Of a DNA stretch of 64,000 bases, positions 51,912-60,802 are shown piece by piece (the first letter of the stretch is position 1; the number at the start of each line of letters is the position of its first letter). The stretch is from Marinobacter halophilus (GTDB taxonomy: Bacteria; Pseudomonadota; Gammaproteobacteria; Pseudomonadales; Oleiphilaceae), in the NCBI RefSeq assembly GCF_003007685.1, contig NZ_PXNN01000017.1:186001-250000 (forward strand), in the 5' to 3' direction. Position numbers and translations under genes: made by a program. Below the pieces are notes generated by a model. That model saw only the letters and a list, made by a program, of their open reading frames with translations, ran no database searches and was not told the origin of the DNA.

Positions 51912-52703
51912 TTAGTGACCGTAAACAGCCAGCTTGGTGTCGGAGATAGTCAGGTTCTGCATGGCGATAGAACCGATAGAAGTACCGCCGATCTCGATGG
52001 CACCGATGGACACGTCCATGCTGATGTCATTGATGTCAACACGCAGCACGTCGGTTGCGGTAGAGTCGCCCAGACCGTTGCCTTTGTAGACGTGAACGTC
52101 AGCGTAGGCAAAGGCATTGCCCGGATTCGGATCACCGATATAACCAGCGCCGTGGATGGCCATGTTACGGATGCCAACACCCAGGAACTCAACGTCGAAG
52201 TTCATGTCATTCACGCTGAACAGAACGTCCAGCTGCAGCTCGTCGGTCGCGGTATCAACACGGATGTCCAGCTGAGCCAGTTGACCCCAACCACTCAGGC
52301 CAGAGATCAGCGTGGTGCTTTCGCTGCCATCAGCGGCCACCAGCTCCATGGAGCTTGCAGTCATACCCCAGTCGATCGGCTGACCAGAGATTGAGTGGAC
52401 TGAGATGAACGCATCACCATCGGCCTCTACGTCGATGTCGATGTACAGATCATCCAACAGGTTGGTACCAGGACCACCAGCAACACCAGAACCACCAAGC
52501 ACGATGTCATTCACATTGAATGAGCCTTCGTCGGTGTAGGTGAAGGTACCGATGCTAACCTGGGTTTCCAGTTCGATGGTCACACCTGCCTGTCCGGTAA
52601 CGTTACCCATTGAGGTATCGTCAAGGGCTTTCATGCCAGCGTGGGAAGCGAACGGAGCAGCGGCAATGACAGTTGCCAGAGCAATTTTCTTCAGGCCTTT
52701 CAT
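51912..52703 (-). CDS. DUF6160 family exported protein (FilA-like)
   Basis: A 263-residue exported protein. The signal peptide ends near SHA (residue 22). The mature start LDDTSMGNVTGQAGVTIELE is the signature of DUF6160, members of which are named as putative pilus-system protein FilA. The remainder is Gly/Asp/Ile-rich with repeated short beta-strand patterns (DINDISMDVSIGAIEIGGTS) and no cysteine, suggesting a beta-helix or surface fibre. A near-perfect AAGGAGA precedes the ATG, suggesting strong translation. The role is unproven. Confidence 0.8.
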   Translation of the reverse strand: MKGLKKIALATVIAAAPFASHAGMKALDDTSMGNVTGQAGVTIELETQVSIGTFTYTDEGSFNVNDIVLGGSGVAGGPGTNLLDDLYIDIDVEADGDAFISVHSISGQPIDWGMTASSMELVAADGSESTTLISGLSGWGQLAQLDIRVDTATDELQLDVLFSVNDMNFDVEFLGVGIRNMAIHGAGYIGDPNPGNAFAYADVHVYKGNGLGDSTATDVLRVDINDISMDVSIGAIEIGGTSIGSIAMQNLTISDTKLAVYGH

Positions 52704-52750
52704 TATATTCTCCTTGAGAAACTCGTTTTGTTCTTATGTGAGTTTTTAAC

Positions 52751-52769
52751 GTGGGGTCTCTTACCCCAC
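52751..52769 (-). other. Hairpin in the 5' untranslated region of the DUF6160 gene
   Basis: GTGGGGT and ACCCCAC flank a five-base loop, 48 bases before the DUF6160 ATG. No T-run follows on the minus strand, so it is not a terminator. It may stabilise the mRNA 5' end. Confidence 0.5.
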
Positions 52770-52873
52770 GAGCTCATTTAAGATTGTTTTACAGTCCGAG
52801 TCCGTGACTCCATTCACACTCTTTTACGTTCTTCGTACAATCAGAAACAAATATCGGAGAGTTCACATTACGC

Positions 52874-53437
52874 TCAGGAATCTTCCTTACTGCCGTCGTA
52901 AAACCATTCGAAGGGCTTTTCCTGAGTCACTGGCTCTGCCCAGGACACCTTGCCATCCTGCAAGCGATAGCCAATCACCTTGTTAGAAGAAACGCCAAGC
53001 CGGTGCTCATGCTCGATAACCATCACCTGTTCGCTACTTTGCTCATTCACCCGGCCAGTATAGAGAATGGCCGCAGCGTTAATCTGCCCACGCTGGGCAA
53101 TGGATTTAATGGCAGCCCGATACATTTTTATTTTTGCCGCCGCAGGCATATTGTCCGCCTGTCCGGAAATATTAAGACGCTTAACGGTTTCTCCATCCTT
53201 CATCATCATCCAGGCTGCCGGCATGCTTGGACTGTCTGCCCGCAGTGTATCCTGGTATTCCTCGGTCGCCTGCTCTGACAAGCGAATCAACTGCTGCTGA
53301 GCCCCCACAATAATCATCGCGACATCCTCTTCCGTGAGCGTTTCTTTACCAGCGCTTTCCTGTGCCTGTGCCATCGGGGCGCCAACGGCCATAACCGTAA
53401 AGGATGTGGCAAGGGCGAGTTTTCTGAATCTGCTCAT
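52874..53437 (-). CDS. Exported protein of unknown function
   Basis: A 187-residue protein that I do not recognise. Its signal peptide is cleaved after AQA near residue 25. The mature protein is mixed alpha/beta: a helical segment (VGAQQQLIRLSEQATEEY), then AIKSIAQRGQINAAAILYTG and VMVIEHEHRLGVSSNKVIGY with alternating beta patterns. It has no cysteine and an acidic C-terminus. GGAAG precedes the ATG. It lies 170 bases upstream of the DUF6160 gene on the same strand and could be co-regulated with it. It is divergent from pabB. Confidence 0.7.
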   Translation of the reverse strand: MSRFRKLALATSFTVMAVGAPMAQAQESAGKETLTEEDVAMIIVGAQQQLIRLSEQATEEYQDTLRADSPSMPAAWMMMKDGETVKRLNISGQADNMPAAAKIKMYRAAIKSIAQRGQINAAAILYTGRVNEQSSEQVMVIEHEHRLGVSSNKVIGYRLQDGKVSWAEPVTQEKPFEWFYDGSKEDS

Positions 53438-53609
53438 AAAGCAACTTCCATTCTTGTTTTATGGATTTTCAGTCCACAGGCTAAAAAAATCGGTAAAATA
53501 CCATTCAGCCTGTTTACCTGATCGTACTATTAGATCAGCGGCCGTCCCGATCGGACAACGGCCGTTTTGTGCATCGCGTATCATTCTTCCAATTTTTAAC
53601 GGAGTTAGC

Positions 53610-54977
53610 TTGGCCTTTCCCCTCTGCCAGCCCATCACCCGAGATCAATACAAGCAACTGTGCCAGCATGCCTCGGCTCAATCGGACTTCGTGTATCTCG
53701 GCAGTCAGGCCGCCACCGGTGGCCGCGGCGCTGCCAGGGGTTTCAGCTGCCAGGCGGTTGAGCAGATTATTGTGGAGAGCGCTCCGGAAACCTTTGTCGA
53801 TACCGTCGCGCTGGCCCGGAAAATGGAAATACTGGCGGATCCCTACCGGTTGGAGCCTACCCACACCGAGCCATCGCCCTGCCCTTTGATTGGCGGCTGG
53901 CTCGGCAACATTGCTTATGAGTTCGGCTATGCACGGGAGCCGCGGCTGAACCCGCTGATGTCAGAACAACGCTTCCCGCTGTTTTTTGCCGGGCTGTACC
54001 TGTGGGTCGCCAGCGAGGATCTTGAGGACGGACAACACTACCTCTGGGTTCACCCGCAATTACCTGCAGCGCAACAGGTTCAACTCACCGACTGGCTGCA
54101 GTCCCCGGATGCGAAACAGCCAGCAGGCAGCGGCTGGGCCATCACCCAGGATTTTCAACCCACACAAAACCCGGACGCCTTTCGAGAGCGTGTGGGACGG
54201 GTACGCGAATACATTCAGGCCGGCGATTGCTATCAGGCCAACCTGTCCCAATCCTTTGAAGGGCGCTTTCAGGGCGATCCCTGGGCCGCCTTTTCCGCGC
54301 TCAGCCACGCCAACCCAACCCCGTACGCCGCGTTTATCCGCCACCAGGGCACCGCGTTGGTATCGGTATCCCCTGAACGCTTTTTAGCGATCCAGGATCA
54401 TGTGATCGAAACCAGTCCCATCAAGGGCACCCGCGCCAGAGGTAAGACGCCGCAACAGGATGACGCATTGGCTCAGGAGCTGCTGGCCTCCGAGAAGGAC
54501 CGGGCCGAGAATCTGATGATTGTGGATTTACTGCGCAACGATCTCAGCGTCAACGCCACACCGGGCTCTGTCAAAGTCGACAAGCTGTTTGCGCTGGAGT
54601 CCTACCGCAACGTGCATCATCTGGTGAGCCACATCCGAGCCACCCTGAAACCGGGTGTCAGCCCGGTACAAGCGCTATTCGATGCTTTTCCAGGCGGCTC
54701 CATCACCGGGGCACCGAAAATCCGGGCCATGGAAATCATTCGCCAGCTGGAGCCTCATTGGCGCGGGCCTTACTGCGGGTCGGTGTTCTATTACGGGCTG
54801 GACGGCCGGTTGGACAGCAGCATTGCCATTCGCACTTTGCTGTGCGAGGCCGACGGAGCCATACGATGCTGGGGGGGCGGTGGAATCGTAGCGGATTCCG
54901 ATCCGGAGGCGGAGTACCAGGAAACCCTGGCCAAGGTGCAACCGCTGATGCGGTTTCTGGAAGACTTTAAGATCTGA
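53610..54977 (+). CDS. pabB: Aminodeoxychorismate synthase component I
   Basis: Makes 4-amino-4-deoxychorismate for p-aminobenzoate and folate. The chorismate-binding domain shows SPIKGTRARG. Lys272 marks PabB, where anthranilate synthase TrpE has Ala. EKDRAENLMIVDLLRND and GGSITGAPKIRAMEI also fit. I chose the TTG at 53610, with GGAG five bases upstream, giving 455 residues against 453 in E. coli. The open frame extends 276 bases further into the divergent gene's promoter but has no family similarity. No pabA is adjacent. Confidence 0.93.
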   Translation: MAFPLCQPITRDQYKQLCQHASAQSDFVYLGSQAATGGRGAARGFSCQAVEQIIVESAPETFVDTVALARKMEILADPYRLEPTHTEPSPCPLIGGWLGNIAYEFGYAREPRLNPLMSEQRFPLFFAGLYLWVASEDLEDGQHYLWVHPQLPAAQQVQLTDWLQSPDAKQPAGSGWAITQDFQPTQNPDAFRERVGRVREYIQAGDCYQANLSQSFEGRFQGDPWAAFSALSHANPTPYAAFIRHQGTALVSVSPERFLAIQDHVIETSPIKGTRARGKTPQQDDALAQELLASEKDRAENLMIVDLLRNDLSVNATPGSVKVDKLFALESYRNVHHLVSHIRATLKPGVSPVQALFDAFPGGSITGAPKIRAMEIIRQLEPHWRGPYCGSVFYYGLDGRLDSSIAIRTLLCEADGAIRCWGGGGIVADSDPEAEYQETLAKVQPLMRFLEDFKI

Positions 54978-55006
54978 CCGGTGCTGCCAACGATGGGCAG
55001 CACCGG
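54978..55006. terminator. Perfect hairpin between convergent pabB and thrH
   Basis: CCGGTGCTGCC (54978-54988) and GGCAGCACCGG (54996-55006) form an 11-base stem immediately after the pabB TGA. There is no T-run, so termination strength is uncertain. Confidence 0.55.
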
Positions 55007-55022
55007 CCGGAACGTTAAGCCA

Positions 55023-55637
55023 TCAGGCGCTATGAACCGCGCTGGCTTGCAGGAACTGCTGCTTCAGATCTTCAAACTCATGAACCGCGGGGAACTGCGG
55101 GAACTCATCAATAACGTTCTGCGGCGCGTGGAACAGAATGCCTGCTTCCGCCTGGCCCAGCATGGTGGTGTCGTTGTAGGAATCACCGGCGGCGATCACC
55201 CGGTAGTTCAGCAGCTGGAAGGCACGCACCGACTGGCGCTTGGGGTCGCGCTGGCGCAGCAGGTAGTTGGTGATCTGGCCATTATCGGCGACTTCCAGCT
55301 TGTGACACAGCAGTGCCGGGTAGCCCAGCTTCTTCATCAGCGGCATGGCGAATTCGTAGAAGGTGTCAGACAAGATCACCACCTGGAAACGCTCGCGCAG
55401 CCAGTCCAGAAATTCACGGGCACCGGGCAGCGGGTCCAGTGTGCCGATCACTTCCTGAATCTCCGGCAGACCGTAGCCGTGCTCATCCAGAATGCGCAGA
55501 CGCTGCCTCATCAACACGTCGTAGTCAGGAATATCCCGGGTGGTTGCCTTGAGCTCTTCAATACCGGTTTTTTCTGCAAATGCGATCCAGATTTCCGGGA
55601 TCAGTACGCCCTCAAGGTCAAGACATGCGAGTTCCAC
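55023..55637 (-). CDS. thrH: Bifunctional phosphoserine phosphatase / homoserine phosphotransferase
   Basis: HAD-superfamily enzyme that, in P. aeruginosa, dephosphorylates phosphoserine and can transfer phosphate to homoserine. Motif I is ACLDLEGVLIPE, motif II VILSDTFYEF and motif IV AAGDSYNDTTML. GTG at 55637 gives VELACLDLEGV, with AGGAG six bases upstream, and 204 residues, the Pseudomonas length. An upstream in-frame ATG would add 13 residues. It is divergent from cysH. Confidence 0.95.
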   Translation of the reverse strand: MELACLDLEGVLIPEIWIAFAEKTGIEELKATTRDIPDYDVLMRQRLRILDEHGYGLPEIQEVIGTLDPLPGAREFLDWLRERFQVVILSDTFYEFAMPLMKKLGYPALLCHKLEVADNGQITNYLLRQRDPKRQSVRAFQLLNYRVIAAGDSYNDTTMLGQAEAGILFHAPQNVIDEFPQFPAVHEFEDLKQQFLQASAVHSA

Positions 55638-55831
55638 AACGGTCTCCTGAACAAATGAAAAGTGGCCGGGCAGCATCGCCGCCCGAATGGTCTGAGGGCT
55701 ATGATATGAAAAAGTCGGCCGGAATGCATCGTGATTTCCCGGGGCATATAGATATAGACGCTCATTCCTTCAAGCTATCAGGGGTTTGGTGGTAGCCTTG
55801 CGCGATCAGAGGAAAACAACTCCGGAGCCAT

Positions 55832-56557
55832 ATGACTGATCTCGAATCCCTACGCGCTGAGCTGGACGGCCAAAGCCCCCGGGCCATTCTGAAAGCGGCC
55901 CTGGCTCGCTTCGACAATATCGCCATCTCGTTCAGCGGCGCCGAAGACGTGGTGCTGATTGAAATGGCCCACAAGCTGACCGATAACCTCAAGGTCTTCA
56001 CTCTGGATACCGGTCGGCTACACCCGGAAACCTACGAATTCATTGAGCGGGTACGTAAACACTACGGCATCGACATTGAAGTGCTGTTCCCGGACGCAAC
56101 CAAGGTGCAGAACCTGGTCAACCGTAAAGGCCTGTTCAGCTTCTTCGAGGATGGTCACTCCGAGTGCTGCGGCATTCGTAAGGTGCAGCCATTGCGACGC
56201 AAACTTGCCACGGTCGACGCCTGGATCACCGGCCAGCGCAGGGACCAGAGCCCGGGCACTCGCAATGACGTGCCGGTGGTCCAGGTCGACGACGCTTTCT
56301 CCAGCGACGGCAACACCCTGGTGAAATTCAATCCGCTGGCGAACTGGAGCTCGAAAGAGGTCTGGGACTATATCCGCATGTCAGAAGCCCCCTACAACAC
56401 GCTGCATGAGAGGGGGTTTATCAGCATTGGTTGCCAACCCTGCACGCGCCCCGTCTTGCCGGGTCAGCACGAGCGTGAAGGCCGCTGGTGGTGGGAAGAA
56501 GCCACCCATAAAGAGTGCGGTTTGCACGCCGGCAATTTGATTGGCAAATCCGACTGA
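55832..56557 (+). CDS. cysH: Assimilatory adenylyl-sulfate reductase ([4Fe-4S] type)
   Basis: Reduces APS, and possibly PAPS, to sulfite with thioredoxin in cysteine synthesis. Cys112-Cys113 (ECCGIRK) and Cys201/Cys204 (GCQPCTR) are the four cluster ligands that mark the APS-preferring type found in Pseudomonas, absent from E. coli CysH. The catalytic Cys is in HKECGLH near the C-terminus. [10 protein letters not shown] is the PP-loop-like nucleotide site. Length is 241. The cysB regulator lies 76 bases downstream, convergent. Confidence 0.96.
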   Translation: MTDLESLRAELDGQSPRAILKAALARFDNIAISFSGAEDVVLIEMAHKLTDNLKVFTLDTGRLHPETYEFIERVRKHYGIDIEVLFPDATKVQNLVNRKGLFSFFEDGHSECCGIRKVQPLRRKLATVDAWITGQRRDQSPGTRNDVPVVQVDDAFSSDGNTLVKFNPLANWSSKEVWDYIRMSEAPYNTLHERGFISIGCQPCTRPVLPGQHEREGRWWWEEATHKECGLHAGNLIGKSD

Positions 56558-56583
56558 CCCTGTTCAGCGCGTCCTTCGCCACA

Positions 56584-56618
56584 AAAAAGCCCGCTCGTCA
56601 GCACTGACGGCGGGCTTT
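56584..56618. terminator. Bidirectional terminator between cysH and cysB
   Basis: AAAGCCCG (56586-56593) pairs with CGGGCTTT (56611-56618), extended by inner CGTCAG/CTGACG. A run of A at 56583-56588 gives a T tract on the minus strand for cysB; TCTT follows on the plus strand. Confidence 0.85.
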
Positions 56619-56633
56619 CTTATGGCTAGGCGC

Positions 56634-57671
<1,038 letters not shown>

Positions 57672-57764
57672 TCATTCTTTTTGGATATACAATTCAATCT
57701 GTATTCAGTGTAGACCAAATCCCGGGTTTCGCTGCTTTGCCAACGCCTTGCGTCAGTGCAGCCC

Positions 57765-57793
57765 TTGACTTGCGTGTGACAAAGCACACAATC
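57765..57793 (+). promoter_or_regulatory. Candidate promoter with embedded CRP/Vfr-like half sites, LuxR gene
   Basis: TTGACT (57765-57770) and ACAATC (57788-57793) have a 17-base spacer, 33 bases before the ATG. Within the spacer TGTGA-CAAAGC-ACACA (57775-57790) is one base from the CRP consensus TGTGA-N6-TCACA. Bound there, CRP would be expected to repress, not activate. Confidence 0.4.
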
Positions 57794-57825
57794 CAGTACA
57801 AACACTGCCCTGAACTCAGGAAACC

Positions 57826-60549
57826 ATGCTGCTTACCACGAAATTTCTCAGGCCAACACCGGATCCGCGAGCCGTGCGCAGACACCGCCTGGATGCCCTG
57901 CTGGAACCCGGGCAAGGCAAGCGCTTGAATCTTATTGTGGCACCTGCCGGATTTGGCAAAACCACCCTGGTCAGCCAATGGTGTACCCGCAACAGCACAA
58001 GCACCGCCTGGCTGTCACTGGATGAATTTGATGACCAGCCCGGGCAGTTCTGGCAGTACCTTATCGGCGCCTTCAAACACGCGGGACTGATGGGGCTTGA
58101 AAACACTGAGAAACACCTGGCACGGCAACAGGATGGCGACCTGACAGCAGCCATCACTGGCCTGATCAATGCCCTCAGTGAGGATCGCAACCCCTGGCAC
58201 CTGGTGCTGGACGACTACCACGTGATTGGCACAGACGCCATTCACCGGCAACTGGCCTGGTTCACCGATTATCTGCCGCCGGGCATTCTGATTACCCTTG
58301 CGTCGCGCACAGAACCCCCTCTGCCACTGGCCAGGTGGCGGGTCAGGCGCCAGGTGCAGGATGTTCATCCAGGATTGATGGCGTTCTCCGAAGACGAATG
58401 CCGCGCGTTTTTCCAGGACACCATGGCGATGACGCTGTCGGAGCAGGAAATCCGCACCATCTGCCGCCGCACCGAAGGTTGGGTTGCGGCCATGCAGCTT
58501 TCGGCCCTGTCGGGGAGAGCCGCCGCCCTGCTGCCGGGTCAATCGCAACACGCCCGGATCGTGGCCCCGGATGGCAAGCTGATCAGTGATTACGTGCTGA
58601 CGGAAGTACTCCAACAGCTCCCGGATGATGTCACCGGTTTTTTGCTGGATACCGCCTGTTGTCCTCGTCTTTGCAGCTCATTGTGCAACGCCCTGCGGGA
58701 TCGCGACGACAGCCAGGCCATGCTGCACCGTTTGCTCACACAGAACCTGTTCCTGATCCCGCTGGATAACCATAACGAATGGTTTCGTTATCACGACCTG
58801 TTCCGGGAAGCCTTGTTGCAACGACTTCAGCAGATCGATCCGGGCCGGGCATCGAAACTGCAAGCCCTGACCATTGACTGGTTACTGGACCATGGTCATG
58901 TGCAGGATGCGATCGCCCAGATCGTCAGCCGAAAAGATACCGAACGCCTGGCCCGGGTGCTGGCCGAGCATGGCAACAACCTGATCCATGGTGGCTATCA
59001 TCTGCCTGTCCTGCAGTGGCTTGACGCCATCCCTTACAGCCAGCTGATCGATAGCCCGCAGTTGCAGATGCTGCGAATCTGGAGTCTGTTTTTTGCGAAT
59101 CGGGTCGAGGGGCTGGAGCCGTTGCTGACCGAAGTCGAAGACCTGCTGGACCGGCGCGTCGCCGATTCGCATCCGGATGCGGAAGGCGCGCTGGCGATTC
59201 ACAGCGAAATTTCATTAGTGCGCTCGTATCTGGCCCGCAGCCGTAATGACGAGAAAAATGCCTCTGACCTCACCCGCCAGGTGCTCAAAGACATCGATCA
59301 GATCCAGATTCCGCTCAAATCCGTGACCTACTACGGCCTTGGCCTGGATTACTTTGGCCAGGGCGAACTGAACGACGCCGAAGAGGCTCTGGCATCGGCC
59401 GTGCATTACGGTCAGATTGAGCGCAAAGCCAGCACGGTGCTGTCATCTGGCGGGCTGTTGGCGTGGATCCAATACCACCGCGGCGATACCGACCTGGCCC
59501 TGACCACCACCAGCCGTGTGCGCAACTGGGTAGATGAACACTACGCCGACCCGGCCCAGCCCCGGCTGATTTCCTGCTGGCAAAACAGTGCCCTGACGGA
59601 AATCTACCGTGAGCGCAATGAACCGGAGCTGGCGGCCAGCTATCTGTCGCCTCTACTTGAGCATGTCGAAAAAGGCACCGAGCCGGGTCAGCACGTGGTC
59701 ATCCAGTACGTTCGGGGCCACCTGGCGTTCAGCGAAGGTCAGATCGAGCTAGCCATCGAGTTACTCGAAGACGCCGTCGTCATAGGCAACAAGCGCCGCG
59801 AACACATTCTGTTTGAACCACCCGCCGCGTCGGCTCTGCTGGCCCGCTGCTATCTGGCCGCCGGCCACCCGGAAAAGGCCATGAGCAGCCTGCAAGCGAC
59901 GCTGAAGACACCGGCAACCAATCCCTTGAACCGGGAGCAGAATCAGATTGCTCTGGCGCGGGTCCAGGTTGCTCAGGGCGATCTTCAACAGGCCCAGGAA
60001 ACCCTTTCAGCCCTGATTCCCGTGGCCGAACGCAATGCCCATAACCGCCATCTTGTGGAAATCCTTCTGGTTTACGCGGATGCCCTGGCCCAGGAACACC
60101 GGGCCGAAGAAGCCAGTGACAAGCTTGAAGCTGCCCTGGATCGAGCCGAAAACTCGGGATTTTTGAGGTTGTTTTCTGAAGAAAGCCCGACTTTGCGGCA
60201 GTTGCTGCTGGATTGCCCAAGATTACGAACGCCGGGTCGCTGGAACCGGGAACTGCTGTCCATGCTGAAAGATCAGCAGATCCGCAAATCGGCACAGCCG
60301 CGGCCCCTGCAGTTAAACTCGTCAGCTAACGCCGCCGGCGGGGTCCTCGCAGAGCCTCTCAGCCAGAGGGAGCAGGAAGTACTGGGGCTAATCAACCAGG
60401 GGCTCGCCAACAAGGACATTGCCGCCAACATCAACGTGGCCCCTGCCACCGTAAAGGCTCATATCCGGAACCTCTATGGCAAGCTTGGCGCCAGTCGCCG
60501 CACAGAAGCGCTGGCCAAGGCCAGAGAACTCGGGTTGCTGGAAGACTGA
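57826..60549 (+). CDS. MalT/LAL-type LuxR family transcriptional regulator
   Basis: A 907-residue ATP-dependent activator. The P-loop is APAGFGKTTLVS at residues 39-50, and the Walker B-like strand LVLDDYH is near 127. A long helical-repeat (TPR-like) sensor region spans about 340-830. The C-terminal LuxR helix-turn-helix, LSQREQEVLGLINQGLANKD onward, spans about 845-900. The ligand and targets are unknown; no catabolic or transport genes adjoin it. It starts ATG after AGGAA. The relative AlkS controls alkane use in some marine bacteria, but sequence here does not show that role. Confidence 0.9.
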   Translation: MLLTTKFLRPTPDPRAVRRHRLDALLEPGQGKRLNLIVAPAGFGKTTLVSQWCTRNSTSTAWLSLDEFDDQPGQFWQYLIGAFKHAGLMGLENTEKHLARQQDGDLTAAITGLINALSEDRNPWHLVLDDYHVIGTDAIHRQLAWFTDYLPPGILITLASRTEPPLPLARWRVRRQVQDVHPGLMAFSEDECRAFFQDTMAMTLSEQEIRTICRRTEGWVAAMQLSALSGRAAALLPGQSQHARIVAPDGKLISDYVLTEVLQQLPDDVTGFLLDTACCPRLCSSLCNALRDRDDSQAMLHRLLTQNLFLIPLDNHNEWFRYHDLFREALLQRLQQIDPGRASKLQALTIDWLLDHGHVQDAIAQIVSRKDTERLARVLAEHGNNLIHGGYHLPVLQWLDAIPYSQLIDSPQLQMLRIWSLFFANRVEGLEPLLTEVEDLLDRRVADSHPDAEGALAIHSEISLVRSYLARSRNDEKNASDLTRQVLKDIDQIQIPLKSVTYYGLGLDYFGQGELNDAEEALASAVHYGQIERKASTVLSSGGLLAWIQYHRGDTDLALTTTSRVRNWVDEHYADPAQPRLISCWQNSALTEIYRERNEPELAASYLSPLLEHVEKGTEPGQHVVIQYVRGHLAFSEGQIELAIELLEDAVVIGNKRREHILFEPPAASALLARCYLAAGHPEKAMSSLQATLKTPATNPLNREQNQIALARVQVAQGDLQQAQETLSALIPVAERNAHNRHLVEILLVYADALAQEHRAEEASDKLEAALDRAENSGFLRLFSEESPTLRQLLLDCPRLRTPGRWNRELLSMLKDQQIRKSAQPRPLQLNSSANAAGGVLAEPLSQREQEVLGLINQGLANKDIAANINVAPATVKAHIRNLYGKLGASRRTEALAKARELGLLED

Positions 60550-60749
60550 CCGAAACTGTGATGCGCCGCACACTTCGCCTCAATTAAGCCTTACCACTAC
60601 GCCCTTTGGACGATCCGCTTACGCCCCCTTAAGCCCTATGATTTAACCATGGTGAGGTTAACCCCTTACCGGGAATTCTGAACTTCAGGCCTTCAGACTT
60701 CTTGTTCCGCGTTGTTTCGACGCCCGGGTTCGTTCAGAACCCCTTCGAC

Positions 60750-60781
60750 AAGAGCCAACCCTCCGGGGCTGGCTCTTTTTT
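60750..60781 (+). terminator. Terminator downstream of the LuxR gene
   Basis: AAGAGCCA-A-CCC (60750-60761) pairs with GGG-C-TGGCTCTT (60766-60777), a 12-position stem with one A-C mismatch, followed by T residues. The 200 bases before it hold only short inverted repeats (TTAACC/GGTTAA at 60643-60661, GGGTTC/GAACCC at 60726-60742). Confidence 0.8.
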
Positions 60782-60802
60782 TATGGCCTGAAAACAATCC
60801 GG

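Noticed and set aside
53334..53609. 5' extension of pabB
   Set aside because: The open frame runs through the divergent promoter region and its translation does not resemble PabB. The TTG at 53610 has a good ribosome binding site and gives the family length.
55638..55831. CysB site upstream of cysH
   Set aside because: CysB binding sites are poorly conserved, and nothing in this AT-rich divergent gap stands out enough to call.
60726..60742. GGGTTC-GTTCA-GAACCC resembling a tRNA T-arm
   Set aside because: The loop has five bases, not seven, and no acceptor, D or anticodon arms can be drawn around it.
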